DNA of 64,000 bases from Armillaria gallica (taxonomy: Eukaryota; Basidiomycota; Agaricomycetes; Agaricales; Physalacriaceae), in the NCBI GenBank assembly GCA_037576215.1, contig JBANDB010000001.1, positions 4,650,001 to 4,714,000 on the forward strand. Direction: 5' to 3'. Both the position numbers and the translations under genes were made by a program. The notes beneath the pieces are model-generated. The model saw only the letters and a list, made by a program, of their open reading frames with translations, searched no databases and was not told where the DNA came from. Every line of letters begins with the position of its first letter. The first letter of the stretch is position 1. Positions 11,407-22,473 of this stretch are shown here, piece after piece.

Positions 11407-14400
11407 TGAAGGCTACAGGGAAGAATACGTCAATCCCTACAACTATTCCCCATAAACAGCCAGAGGACCATTTTAAAAACTGACCAAAGGGAACTGAATC
11501 GAAGAAATATGTAAAGAAAGTGATTAAACCAGTGTCTGATGAATCTGAAGAATCTGAAAATGAAATACCAGTACCGCAAGTACCCACTAGTAAGAAGGTT
11601 GTGGTGGAAATTCCCACTAGTCGACCCACTAGTAAGAAACCGGTTACTGTAGAAGACACTAGTGATAATAAGGATGAGGCCCCATGCTGAGAACTACCAT
11701 TTATGAAAGTTCTGAGTGTAAGCTTCACACCTCTCCCCTCAGATAGCACAAACAAAAAGAAAACTAAAGTTAGATTTGAAGAATCCAAAAAACCAGTGTA
11801 TAAACATACGGTGCCTATCCATAAGGAAGGTAGAGTGCAGGATGTCATGTTTAAAGTATTGAAAACACCTATTGTCTTGAATGCAGAAGAACTTATGGAC
11901 CTGTCGGAACCATTAAGAAAAGAGATTGCCAAGTTGATAGCCAAGAAATGAATTTTAATGCAGCCAGTGACAGAACAGATGTATACTGCAGGGGAGACTC
12001 GACCTGGGTCCGACCTGTTACTATTTAGTGAGACTAGTGATGAAGAAGACATGACTAGTGAGGACTTATCCTTGAAGTCTGACATGATCGACATTCATGA
12101 CTTGCCATCTGGAATGTTTATGGCCACGCAATTCAATGTTGGCTTAATACCTGCTGGATCTCTGATTATGTCTGACCCATATCTTCAGTATCTTGACTCA
12201 CTAGTGCCAGGAGAAAAGCCTAAGCAGGTAATAGTCATGAAAGATTCAGCTAGCCTGTGAGTGGTGTATCCAGTTATCAATGGCGCAGGCGAAGAAGAAA
12301 GTGTAGTTGATGGAGGCTCACAGATAGTATTGATGGCTAGTGCAATAGCAACCAAGCTTGGAGTAGCTTGGGATCCTGACATTACTATTCATATGCAGAG
12401 TGTGAATGGTCAACTAGAGAAAACCTTAGGGCTAGCGAGGAATGTTCCATTCCTTTTCAATGATATCACCATATACTTGCAAATACACATTATCGCTAGT
12501 CCAGCATATAAAGTACTACTTGGCCGTCCATTTGATGTCCTCACTGAGAGTGTAATCAGGAATCATGCAGACGGTGGCCAAATCATTACTATCACTGATC
12601 TGAACATGGGTCAAAGGTGCACAATTCCAACATTCTTGAGGGGTGCACCTCCTCAGGTTGCAAAGGCAGTTCCTAAGACTACTGAAGAGGGTTTTCATTT
12701 GAACTCAATGAATTGACGAACGATCAAGGAGAGTTAGCCCTGCAAATCGTGCAGACTAGAGATGGTAACTTTGAAATTGAAGGCTATATGAAGCCAAAGG
12801 AAGGCAATAGTTTCTCCGAGAAGGAACTACGAGATAGCTTTCTCATGGCCTCAATGAGTAGCGAAGAAAACCTTTTGCAAGATAAGCAAGCCAAGGGACT
12901 ATTAAACTCTTACTTCCAAGGTAAGATAGTTTCAGAAGGCTATAAAATGCAATATCATGTGTGTGAGCACACTAGTGATGGCTCTCCATTACTAGATAAT
13001 ACTGAAATCCCTATCTATAATGTACTAGTTGATAACCTGCATGCAAAGTCGAAGACTAGTCAGCCTATCAAGAATAAGACAGCACTAGTCCCTGGTTTTG
13101 AGCACCTTGGTGCATGCATGAAGAGCCCCAACTTTAAACCAGTTGCGGTACTCACTAGTAAGAAATATAAACCTGTAGCATTGAAGGTAAAGCCACTATT
13201 AAGCGATCTGCCAGACAAGTTTTGAATAGTGAGAGACATTAAGGGTGATCCTCTCAAAGACATTCCACTATTGAGCACTAGTCTGCCAGAATATGTGCCT
13301 ACAGAGCGCTATACCCTTGAAAGAAAAGCTAAGATTGATGAAAACCATCCAGAAGGATTTCTATGGCCAGAAGAGCGCAAGCTGATGCACCATTTCATAA
13401 CTATCCAAGAGCAAGCTTTTGCTTGGGATGACACTGAACATGGGCATTTCCAAGAGGACTTCTTCCTGCCAATAGATATTCCTGTAGTACCACACACTCC
13501 ATGGGTGTTAAAGAATATTCCAATCCTTCCTGGAATCTATGAGAAAGTCTATCAGATTATTAAATCCAAGATTGATGCTGGTGTCTATAAGCTGTCTAAT
13601 TCCTCCTATTGATCAAGGTGGTTCTGTGTAATTAAGAAAGATGGTAAGAGTCTTCGACTAGTGCATAGCTTGGAGCCTTTGAATGCAGTGACTATTGCGC
13701 ATTCTGGGATTCCACCAGCCACAGACGAGCTATCTGAGCATTTTGCAGGAAGAGCATGTGGAGGATGTTTGGACTTGTATGTTGGATATGATGAGTGAGA
13801 TATTGCTATCAGATCCAGGGATTATACTACGTTCCAAACCCCTTTCAGTTCAATGTGACTAGTGAAATTACCAATGGGTTGGACAAATTCAGTACCGATA
13901 TTCTATGAAGATGTAACGCATATTCTATGAGAAGAAATCCCACATGTCACTCATCCCTATATTGATGATGTACCTGTACAAGGGCCCAAAACTCGCTATG
14001 AAACTCAGGGTGGGGGCTTTGAGACTATTCCAGAGAACCCTGGGATTTGTTGTTTTGTATGGGAACATATGCAAAACATGAAAAGAGTGGTTCAAAGGAT
14101 GAAATATTGTGGAGGGACTTTCTCTGGACCTAAGATGTTCTTGTGTGTTGAGGAAATGATGGTGGTTGGTCATCTATGCATGTACGAAGGAAGAAAAATT
14201 GAACCTGATAGAGCTGGAGTCATCAGTTGATGGGGTCCTTGCCAGCACCTCATGGATGTATGAGCCTTCCTAGGCACTTGTGGAGTCTGTTGAAAGTTTA
14301 TAAGAGACTATTCGAAAATAGCAGAACCACTAGTTAAGCTGACACATCTCAATGTACTCTTCAAGTGGGAGGCTGAACAGCAGCTAGCCATGGACAAGCT

Positions 14401-15788
14401 CAAGCAAGCAGTCGTGACTAGTCTGGCTATTCGACCAATTGACCTCACTAGTGAAGCAGAAGTAGGACTATGTGTCGATACTTCATACAAAGCTGTTGGA
14501 TTCTACATCTATCAAGTCAATGAGAAAGATTCTACCAAGTGCTATTATGTGTGCTTTGGCTCGATCACCATGAACGAAAAAGAAGCGTGGTTCTCACAGC
14601 CCAAATGTGAATTGTATGGACTATTGCAAGCTTTATAGGCTTGTCAGTATTGGCTTACTGGGATTCGCAACTTAGTGGTTGAAACTGATGTGCAGTACAT
14701 CAAAGGTATGCTAAGCAACCCAGGAATGGGACCAAATGCTACTATCAATTGTTGGATAGAGGATATCTTGATGTTTCATTTCACCCTTCGACATGTGAAA
14801 GGTAGTACTTTCCCTGCTAACAGACTATCAAGGCACGATGCGCAACCTGGTGATGAGATCCATCCTGACTTGGAGGATTATGAGCTAGAGGACCATGGCC
14901 CATTGCAGTTTGAAGTAGTGGAAGGGACTAGTGACCTGCCAAAGGAACTGGAAGAATTTAAGAATGAAATTAATAGTCCAGGTGGCTATATGTATACACT
15001 AGCCACTAGTATCAATGATTTTGCAGTAGAATTGGATGAAGCACATTCTCGTGAACTAGAATTAAGAAATCTTTACTTAGCACAGGAGAAAACCAATGAA
15101 ACCATCTGCCAGTTTTTAAAAGTGACCCCACTCATTCCTGATCTTGAATATAAGTTTGATCCTAATAAAAGAGAGGACTACCCAGAGAAACAATGGACTA
15201 GTAGTGGACTAGCGCAAGATGAATGGCTACAACATGTCAGAACTTGGTTGAGGAACCTTAGGTATTGCCCAGAAGGACTTAACGACAAACAGTACTTGAC
15301 TTTCAAGCAGTACTGTCGTAACTTCTTCTTGGACAAGGAAGGCAGACTATATAGATGCAGTACAGAAGGAGACCATCAACTAATAGTGGATAAAGAGCAT
15401 CAAATGTATATAATGAGATCGGCACATGACTCATTAGGACATAGAGGCTTTTACATGACTATGTCACTATTGGAGCAATGGTTTTGGTGGCCAGAGTTGG
15501 AACAGGATGTCAGTTGGTATGTCAAGTCAGACAGAAGATGATGATCTGTATTCTGCCCTCTGTCACTGAAACACCTTCGCTATTCCAGAAAGTACACTGT
15601 GATACTATGGTTATGAGCCCAGCGTCTAATAAGTGTAGATACATAGTTCATGCATGCAACTTGCTGTTGTCCTGGCCTGAAGCAAGGGCCTTACAGCAAG
15701 AAAATGCAAAAGCAATTGCAATTCAGTTCTTTGAGGATGTGATATACAGGTGGGGCTGTCCCAACAAAATAGTAACTGATAACAGCGG

Positions 15789-16731
15789 TGATGAGCCTCC
15801 AGGCTCTGTATGCTCAGAATTCGTGGATTTATCCATCCATCACCCAATACCTTCGAAATGATGCCATTATAATCCCCACATACTCCATAACACTGCCAAC
15901 TCTTGATAATACCACGGAGTTTCACAGTATAAGCCACAAACACCCAGATACAATCTTAAAACCATGACATCCACTCCTCACGCACTCTGTTATCCTTCCC
16001 AGCTCGCCTCACATCACAATTACCGTATCCCATCATGGCAAGGCACCTTTGATCAACAATCATCCTAAAATGGAGTTGCTACATCACTCAGAAGCACCTA
16101 GTTGATGTGCCCATCAATCATTTAATGAAATGACATGATTGACACAAGTACCCTTCCAGCTACGATAATTACAGCCACAGCAACTACAGACCGTGTTTAC
16201 TAAGGCTGTTATAGTGCCAAGACCTTGAATTATTGTTAACCCAAGTGTACACCTCAGTATGGCAACTGCAGCTCAATAATCCGCTGATGAGCCTCCAGGC
16301 TCTGTACACTCAGAATTCCCAGATTTTCCCTACTAATTAATGCTACTGTCCCTTCAATGGACTTTCAGCAAACCAATGATTGCATGCACATTGATACCAC
16401 TTTCATCCTATGGCAACCACTCCTTATGTGCTTTGTTATCCATCCCATCTTGCCATGCATTATAATTGCCATATTTCATCATGGCAAGGCACCTTTGATT
16501 GACAATCATCCCAATATGGAATTGACACATCACTCAGAAGCATCTAGTTGATGCGCTCATTGATCATTTAATGAAAATGATGTGATTGACGTGAGTACCC
16601 TCCCAGCTACGGCAATTGCAGCTACGGCAACTACAGACTGTGTTTACTAAGGCTGTTACTTCACCAAGACCTCAAGAAAACATTGCCCCACGAGTACTCC
16701 TCAGCACAACGACTATTGCTCGGTAATCCGC
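15789..16731 (+). repeat. Tandem duplication A (about 0.5-kb unit, two copies)
   Basis: Unit A1 15789-16284 and unit A2 16285-16731 both start TGATGAGCCTCCAGGCTCTG and end near AATCCGC. They share long blocks (GGCAAGGCACCTTTGAT; CACTCAGAAGC; GTGTTTACTAAGGCTGTTA). Differences are mostly transitions with a few short indels. Confidence 0.85.
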
Positions 16732-19118
16732 AGCTAAACAGCACCTAACGATCCGTGCATCACTCAGCAAAACCATATGGTTCTCATCCATATGAGGCAA
16801 CATCAACAAGTTGCTGTTACTTTAGAAGACCCAGGACCATATGTTTCCTACGACTTTTTACAAAGCTAAGGCCTTACAGCCTTACTAAGTCTCACATATT
16901 TACTCTATTTATAAATTCATACTTTTAGTATAAAAACTAGCTAGAAAACATAGTTGCAGGGCAGTTCATCTCTAGTTGACCCCCAGACTACATCAATCAT
17001 CATCACGCACTAGTCTATCACCAGTAAACCATGTCTATTCACCGTTCTACAGCAATATACAGTTTACCCCAGCATATTCTCGATTGCACATCGACTCTTG
17101 AGCTCACCAGAGTTATCCCATGGTTTTTAACTGTGAAGAGTTCTTCGCTCTTAACACTATTGGTGCACGCTCATATTGTGCCAATACATGATTGCCATGC
17201 CATACCTCGCCCACATTATCTTTTATAGGCTGTCATCGTTTCACTTTCACACCATTGGAGTTTTTACCGTTTCTCTTTCGCCACTGTTATCGTCACCCAC
17301 TTGGGTAGTCTCCAAGCAGACTTAGGATCAGTTTCAGCCAGTTTTCATATAGTATCAGTCCCTCGAGTGGACTTGAAGGTTAGTTTGACATAGGATAGGA
17401 TCATTTCAGTACCAGAGCAGTTTCAACATTGACTCAGCACCCTCACATTGTATAGGACCAGTATCACTGCTAGTTTTCGTAGTTCCACATTTTCTCTCGC
17501 CAGTCCACCCTCAGCACCTCGTTCACCATTTGTTTCACCACTCACAGTCCCCACACCGTTTTCTCATTGCCTCGCTCACCCATAGACTATTTCCAACTGT
17601 TTAGTCTACCTTCTATCATTCTCCCTGCTCCAATTACCATCGAGCGATGTTTTCTAGTCTCATCCCACATTTTTGCATACGGATTTGTGGTATTCACATC
17701 ATACCCACTTCCGTTCCCTCTCACTTTGAGAGAATCCTACTGGCTTATAGCCTTAGCATCTAGTACTCAACTACCAAGCAGTACTACTTCACAGACTTAA
17801 AGTCACAGTGTATTCTTGTGTATAGAGGAATTGTTCTACTGCACAGAGGTGCCCCAAACCACTTGCACACATGATCGCCTTGATTGCCATGCTATTATGT
17901 TAATTATCCAATCTCATTCCAAGTTGGTGTTGCTGTTGCCACGGAAGTCTTAGGCTCATCACCACAGCTACACAACACCTCATGATCCGCTCTTCGCTCA
18001 ATAAAACCACATGGTTCGCATCCATACACAGCAACGTCGAAGACTTGCTGTTACTTTAGAACCACAGATACCATATGTTTACTACAGCTATTACAAAAGA
18101 CAAAGACTTACAGCCTTACTAAGGCTCTGAAGAATATTCTATTTATAAAATCGTACTTGTAGTATAAAAACTAGGTAGATACCACATTTTTAGAGAGAGT
18201 TCTTACCCAGTTGACGAGGCTACAGCATTACCAGTCAGCTACAGTTACTCCAAGTTATCCCTCACTGCTTGCTTTACTCTTTAAATGTTGTTGGTTGCAC
18301 CAATACACAAAATCTTATGTCAATAACTTGCTTTTGTCTTTTAATGCCACAACATCGCTTCATTTTCACCACATAGAATTGTTTCATCGCTTTCACCTTC
18401 TACATCGCCATCGTTTTCATCGCCCAGTTCAGTATTGCCTCCATGTAGGCCCAGTTCAGCTCCATAGGATCACCCTCGTCTTCACCATTGTTCAGAGTTG
18501 CCATGCATCTATTGCTGCAGCACCCCACTCAGCACCTCAGTTGCTATGATTTCTACCAGTTTCTTGCAGTCTCCATACATTTATTGCTATTGTTTCGACA
18601 TACAATATTAGGTATACCCAAGCCATGTTTACTAGGCTATTTCGACATCTTCTAGTCCATTGCCATGATTTCCAGTCCCTCCCCATGATTTCCAGTCCAT
18701 CCCCATGATTTCTAGAGCATTGCTACAATTTCCAGTCACTCCCCACAATTTCCAGTCCATTGCTACGATTTCTAGCCCACCACTATGATTTCTAGACCCA
18801 TTTTCATGGTCTCTAGACCATTTTTGCAGTTTCTATCACGGTTTCTTGGTATTCAAGTCATACCAGATTCCATCCCATCTCATTTATCGAGATCCATCCT
18901 GGCTTACAGCCAATGTCTATTAGTACTCCTTGACCAAGAGTACTACTTCGCTGACTGAAAAGTCACAGTGTATCTTGCATTATTGAGGAATTGACTGCAC
19001 GGAGGTGCACTGAACCACTTGCACACACATTGCCTTGATTGCTGTGTTGCTACGTTAATTGCCTAAGCTCTCCCTGAGTTTTGGGTGTTGCTGTTGCCAC
19101 AGAAGTCTAGGCTCATCA
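16732..19118 (+). repeat. Tandem duplication B (about 1.2-kb unit, two copies)
   Basis: Unit B1 16732 to about 17961 and unit B2 from about 17965 to 19118 share TTGCTGTTACTTTAGAA, CTTACAGCCTTACTAAG, the TATA-like region, GTATAAAAACTAG, CACAGTGTAT, and the end AAGTCT(T)AGGCTCATCA. B2 also has an internal run of about ten short repeats of the type ATTTCYAGYCC (18655-18840). Confidence 0.85.
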
Positions 19119-20235
19119 GCAGACCATGGGTTGCAGTTATGCAGTGGCTAAGTGATAAGTATGGCATCACTGGCATAAAGATCACTCCTTACAATTCGCA
19201 AGCAAATGGAAAATTTGAAAGAGGCCATTGGGACCTTCGTCAATCGCTGTTTAAAGTGACTAGTGGCAACTCAAAGAAGTGGTTTTACTTTCTACCACAT
19301 GTATTGTGGGCCGACTGCATCACTATCAAATGTGGTACTGGTTGCTTGCCATATTTCATGGCACTAGGTGCACATCTGATAGTACCCCTTGATGTAGTTG
19401 AAGTGACTTGGCTAGTCAAGCCCCCAAGTGGAGTCTTGAGCACTGCAGACCTTATAGGCATGTGAGCGAAAGCACTAGCTAAGCATGCCCAACATGTAAT
19501 GGCTATGCAACAGAAAATTAATAAGAACAAACTCGATACAGTACTGCACTACCAACATGAGCACAAGGCCACTATTGTGGACTACGACTTCAAACCAGGT
19601 CAACTAGTGCTTATGCAGAACACTTGAGTCAAAGAAAGTCTTGATAGTAAGATGGAGCCAAGGTATCTGGGACCACTAGTTGTTATAAGGAGGACTAGAA
19701 GTGGTTCTTATGTCTTAGCAGAGTTGGATGGATCACTAGTGGGTGGCACAGTCACTCAGTTTAGAGTAATTCCATACCAGGCAAGGCATAGTATTGAGTT
19801 ACCCAAGAAAATTCATGATTTAATCAATGTGAGTCCCCAAATTCTTAAGGAGTTGGTGGCTAGCAATGAGTCTGTCCCAACAGAGTACCACTATCAACTC
19901 TTAAGCAAGAAATTATATGGTATAGACCAAGTTAGACTGCAGCAGAGCAACACTAGTGGGTCTGACAGCAAAGATTCAGATTCAGAGGCAGAGGGATACC
20001 CTCAGCCTGATGGATATGATAGCAATAGTGATGAAGACGACAAAGTCCCCATCACTAGTCGACTTAGAAGCTTGAAGACTGTGGTCTAGAACAGTCAAAC
20101 ACATTTTTATATTGCTAAGTAACGATGTTGTATGCTAGGTATTGTATCTAAGCAGTTGGAAATTATGAGAAACAACAGACTAGTGATTGAAAACTTATAT
20201 ATGCGTCAACTAGTGACAGTTCAGAATGGCTAGTA

Positions 20236-21732
20236 CTAGCCAAGCTTGGAACTAGAGGCAACTGGGGCAGAGGAATCATCTTCCATAGGTACCAGAAGAT
20301 GACTCTCGAGCTGCTTGATGACTTGACCATGATGAGCGATCACAAACTCACAGTACTTGAGCAAGTACTCGATCTTGTGGGTGGTAGCAATCATGTCATT
20401 GCAAAGATCAGCCTCTCTAGAGCGCAAAATGCTTTCAGAGGGATTGACATGATCTCCAGCACTGACTAGCATGGCTGCAGCATCAATAGTGCTCTGACTA
20501 GCCTCATTGTTGATAGCTAAGTCAGCTGCTAGTAAAAGAGAGAAGGTCAATAGTGCATTGCATAGCTCACTAGTAAGCACATACCAGCAATAGTGAAAGG
20601 GGAATCCTTGAAAGCATGGTCAGTAGACGCACGAGGACACTTCCTGGCTTGGATAGCAGCCTTGTTGGCCTTCCCTTTGGCAATAGTCACTTTGGCAGCC
20701 TGGTATTAGTGAAAAGATGAGTTTAAAGTCAGCTACTAGTGATATAAATTCACCTGAATCACCTCTGCATGATGCTCTGCCTTCTCCTTTTCCCTCTGAA
20801 AGAAAACTTTAGAATAGTAAAGAAGAAAACTAACTAGTAGACTAACCTGAGCAGCCTGAGCAGCCTTCTTGTTATTAAGAAACTTGGGGAGAGGAATCTT
20901 GTGTCCCTCAATGATGTTACTGGCAGTAGGGTCGCGATTGACAATGACCTCGACGTCCTCATCGATATTCATCTGTTCAAAGCGTGAAATGACAGTATCA
21001 GCCTTGCAATGAACAGTAGCTAAGGTAAACAATACCAAGTCAGTTTCCTGCAGTGCATTGGATGCATCAGGGTTACCCATGACTGTATCCTCCTCATTTG
21101 CTGCGACGACACTAGCTTCTTCATCAGATGAGTCCTCAACAATGGCCTGTGACTTTGCAAGATGACAGCTCCATTTGGCAGGCTAAGGGTCGAAACAGTC
21201 AGTCAGAAAGTGAAAGAACAATGACTAGAAAGGTACTCACTGCTTTAGACACCTTAGCCTTGCCACTAGTGGCCACAGTTTGGGAAGGAGCAGCAGGTGC
21301 AGGTGCAGGAGGAGTGGTAACAGTGGCAATAGCACTCACTACAGCCGTTGACCACTTTTTGTGCTCACTATGAATAGTCCCAGTAAAGGAATGGACAGTG
21401 TGGTAGTCTTTGAACATTGGGGTTGTTGGATGCTTATCAAGAATGTGCTTGAAAGCCTGCTTCATGCAAAAACACACATCTTCAGCCTTTGGATCACCTA
21501 TGATAGCAGTGGCATGATGAATAATAAGCTGTGCCTAGGGCACTAGTCAGTGAAAAGTTCTGTAGAAAAGTGACTAGTGTCCACATACCCCGATAGCACA
21601 AACACTCTTGCACTGGTCAATGATAGTCTCCAAGGGGATGCCTTTGTCCTTGAGTGTCCACAGCATGTCGGCACCCTGGATGGCCTCGTTGCATTGAAAA
21701 ATAAGGAGAGCAATGCCAGCAGGATTGAACAT
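20236..21732 (-). CDS. Intact spliced antisense gene in element II (407 aa, unknown function)
   Basis: Six exons on the minus strand: 21732-21589, 21534-21241, 21182-20847, 20795-20754, 20699-20585, 20528-20236. Every junction has GT..AG, phases agree, and the joined frame (1224 bp including TAG) has no internal stop. The start ATG (MFNPAGIALL) is the first in the frame. The protein is largely helical and charged. It has an N-terminal segment with several Cys and His, a Pro/Ala-rich linker (TTPPAPAPAAP, near residue 110), an acidic patch (EDSSDEEAS), a Lys/Ala-rich helix (REKEKAEHHAEVIQ and following), and a C-terminal helical region ending in acidic and Ser residues. I recognise no catalytic domain. 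Introns and exons carry ACTAGT, so the gene belongs to the element and is not a late insertion. Its openness contrasts with the ruined gag-pol beside it. Confidence 0.8.
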
Positions 21733-22473
21733 GACTAGTGATGAAAATGTTGGATAGAATGTTTGAAAACCTTTGAGATGATGAAGCTAGTCACAAAAAG
21801 AAGTCCACTAGTGAGACAATGAAGTGACTAGTCAACGAGGACATTGAATTTATGGTGTGGGGTAGAACTGTGCGCTTGGACTTAGTAAAAATCTCAAAGA
21901 AGATTTTGTGAAAATTTCCACGAAGAATTTCAATGATAAATTACTAAAGTCCAGACCACGAGTGACATTGCTATCATAATATCTACCTGTCAAAAGGAAT
22001 ACCCAAGTTGAATTGAAATGACTAGTGATGAAGAAATCGAGCCCAAGATCTAATCGATCGCCAATAGTACAATCATGATCGGACACTAGTGGAAATTCTA
22101 AGTCACTAGTGGACTTGTAATTTTGAATGAGTTCACTAGTCGCCCTCAGAGAATCACTAGTAACCTTGCAAGATGATTAAAACACCTCATTTGGGCAAGA
22201 GCCTCACTAGTCTCACTGGAAAGGAGACTTTGGTAGTCTTACAGACGAACCTCACATCACACAAAAGAAAGAGCAGATGAAAACTTGGCATGATATTTAG
22301 GTGCCTATCCACACTTATGGCACTTAACTAATGTAAAAAAAGACATATGCCCTGAGGGTGTGTACAGTAAAGCTAAAATGAAAAATCCAGGCCGACAGGC
22401 TGTATGCTACAAATACCCTATGAAAACTTGTATAAAACTTTGGTCCAAGGACCATGAGCACAACCAGGCCATC
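21733..22473. other. Spacer between the two antisense genes
   Basis: No gene seen. ACTAGT is dense (about eight copies between 21733 and 22210), many in tight succession at 22080-22155. This would be the promoter side of the 407-aa antisense gene, so the cluster is in a plausible regulatory position. From about 22215 the motif disappears. Confidence 0.5.

Larger units (their letters stand above)
15789..19118. mobile_element. Nested LTR-like insertion in element II integrase
   Basis: The 3330-bp insert begins TGATGAGCCT and ends AGGCTCATCA (10-bp perfect inverted ends). It interrupts the integrase core just after TDN. The flanking bases GCGG (15785-15788) and GCAG (19119-19122) may be a short target duplication with one transition. 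No coding frame is supported. TATA-like stretches (CTATTTATAAA near 16907 and CTATTTATAAAAT near 18139) suit LTR promoters, so a solo LTR is the best guess; a non-autonomous inverted-repeat element is the alternative. The interior is two successive tandem duplications, annotated separately. Confidence 0.75.
11407..20089 (+). pseudogene. Element II pol (PR-RT-RNase H-integrase), decayed and split
   Basis: The reading frame moves through 11430-12715, 12713-15541, 15540-15788 and, after the nested insertion, 19119-20089. Retropepsin-like motifs are VDGGSQIV (about 12310) and LLGRPFDVL (about 12520). RT carries YIDDVPV (about 13958) and LPMGWTNS. RNase H carries CVDTSYKAVGF (about 14475). Integrase has an HH half-finger (AHDSLGHRG), then a small deletion and frameshift near 15535 that removes the CC half. 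The core then shows HCDTM, IVTDNSG (cut by the insertion) and ANGKFERGHW. The C-terminus holds FKPGQLVLM and an acidic Ser-rich tail. In-frame stops: TGA at 14 sites and one TAG, several at positions expected to be Arg (MRLVKLP-, RNTRVKE-like contexts). Confidence 0.88.

Noticed and set aside
15789..19118. Autonomous DNA transposon interpretation of the nested insert
   Set aside because: There are inverted ends but no transposase frame, while doubled TATA regions and TG...CA ends fit an LTR better.
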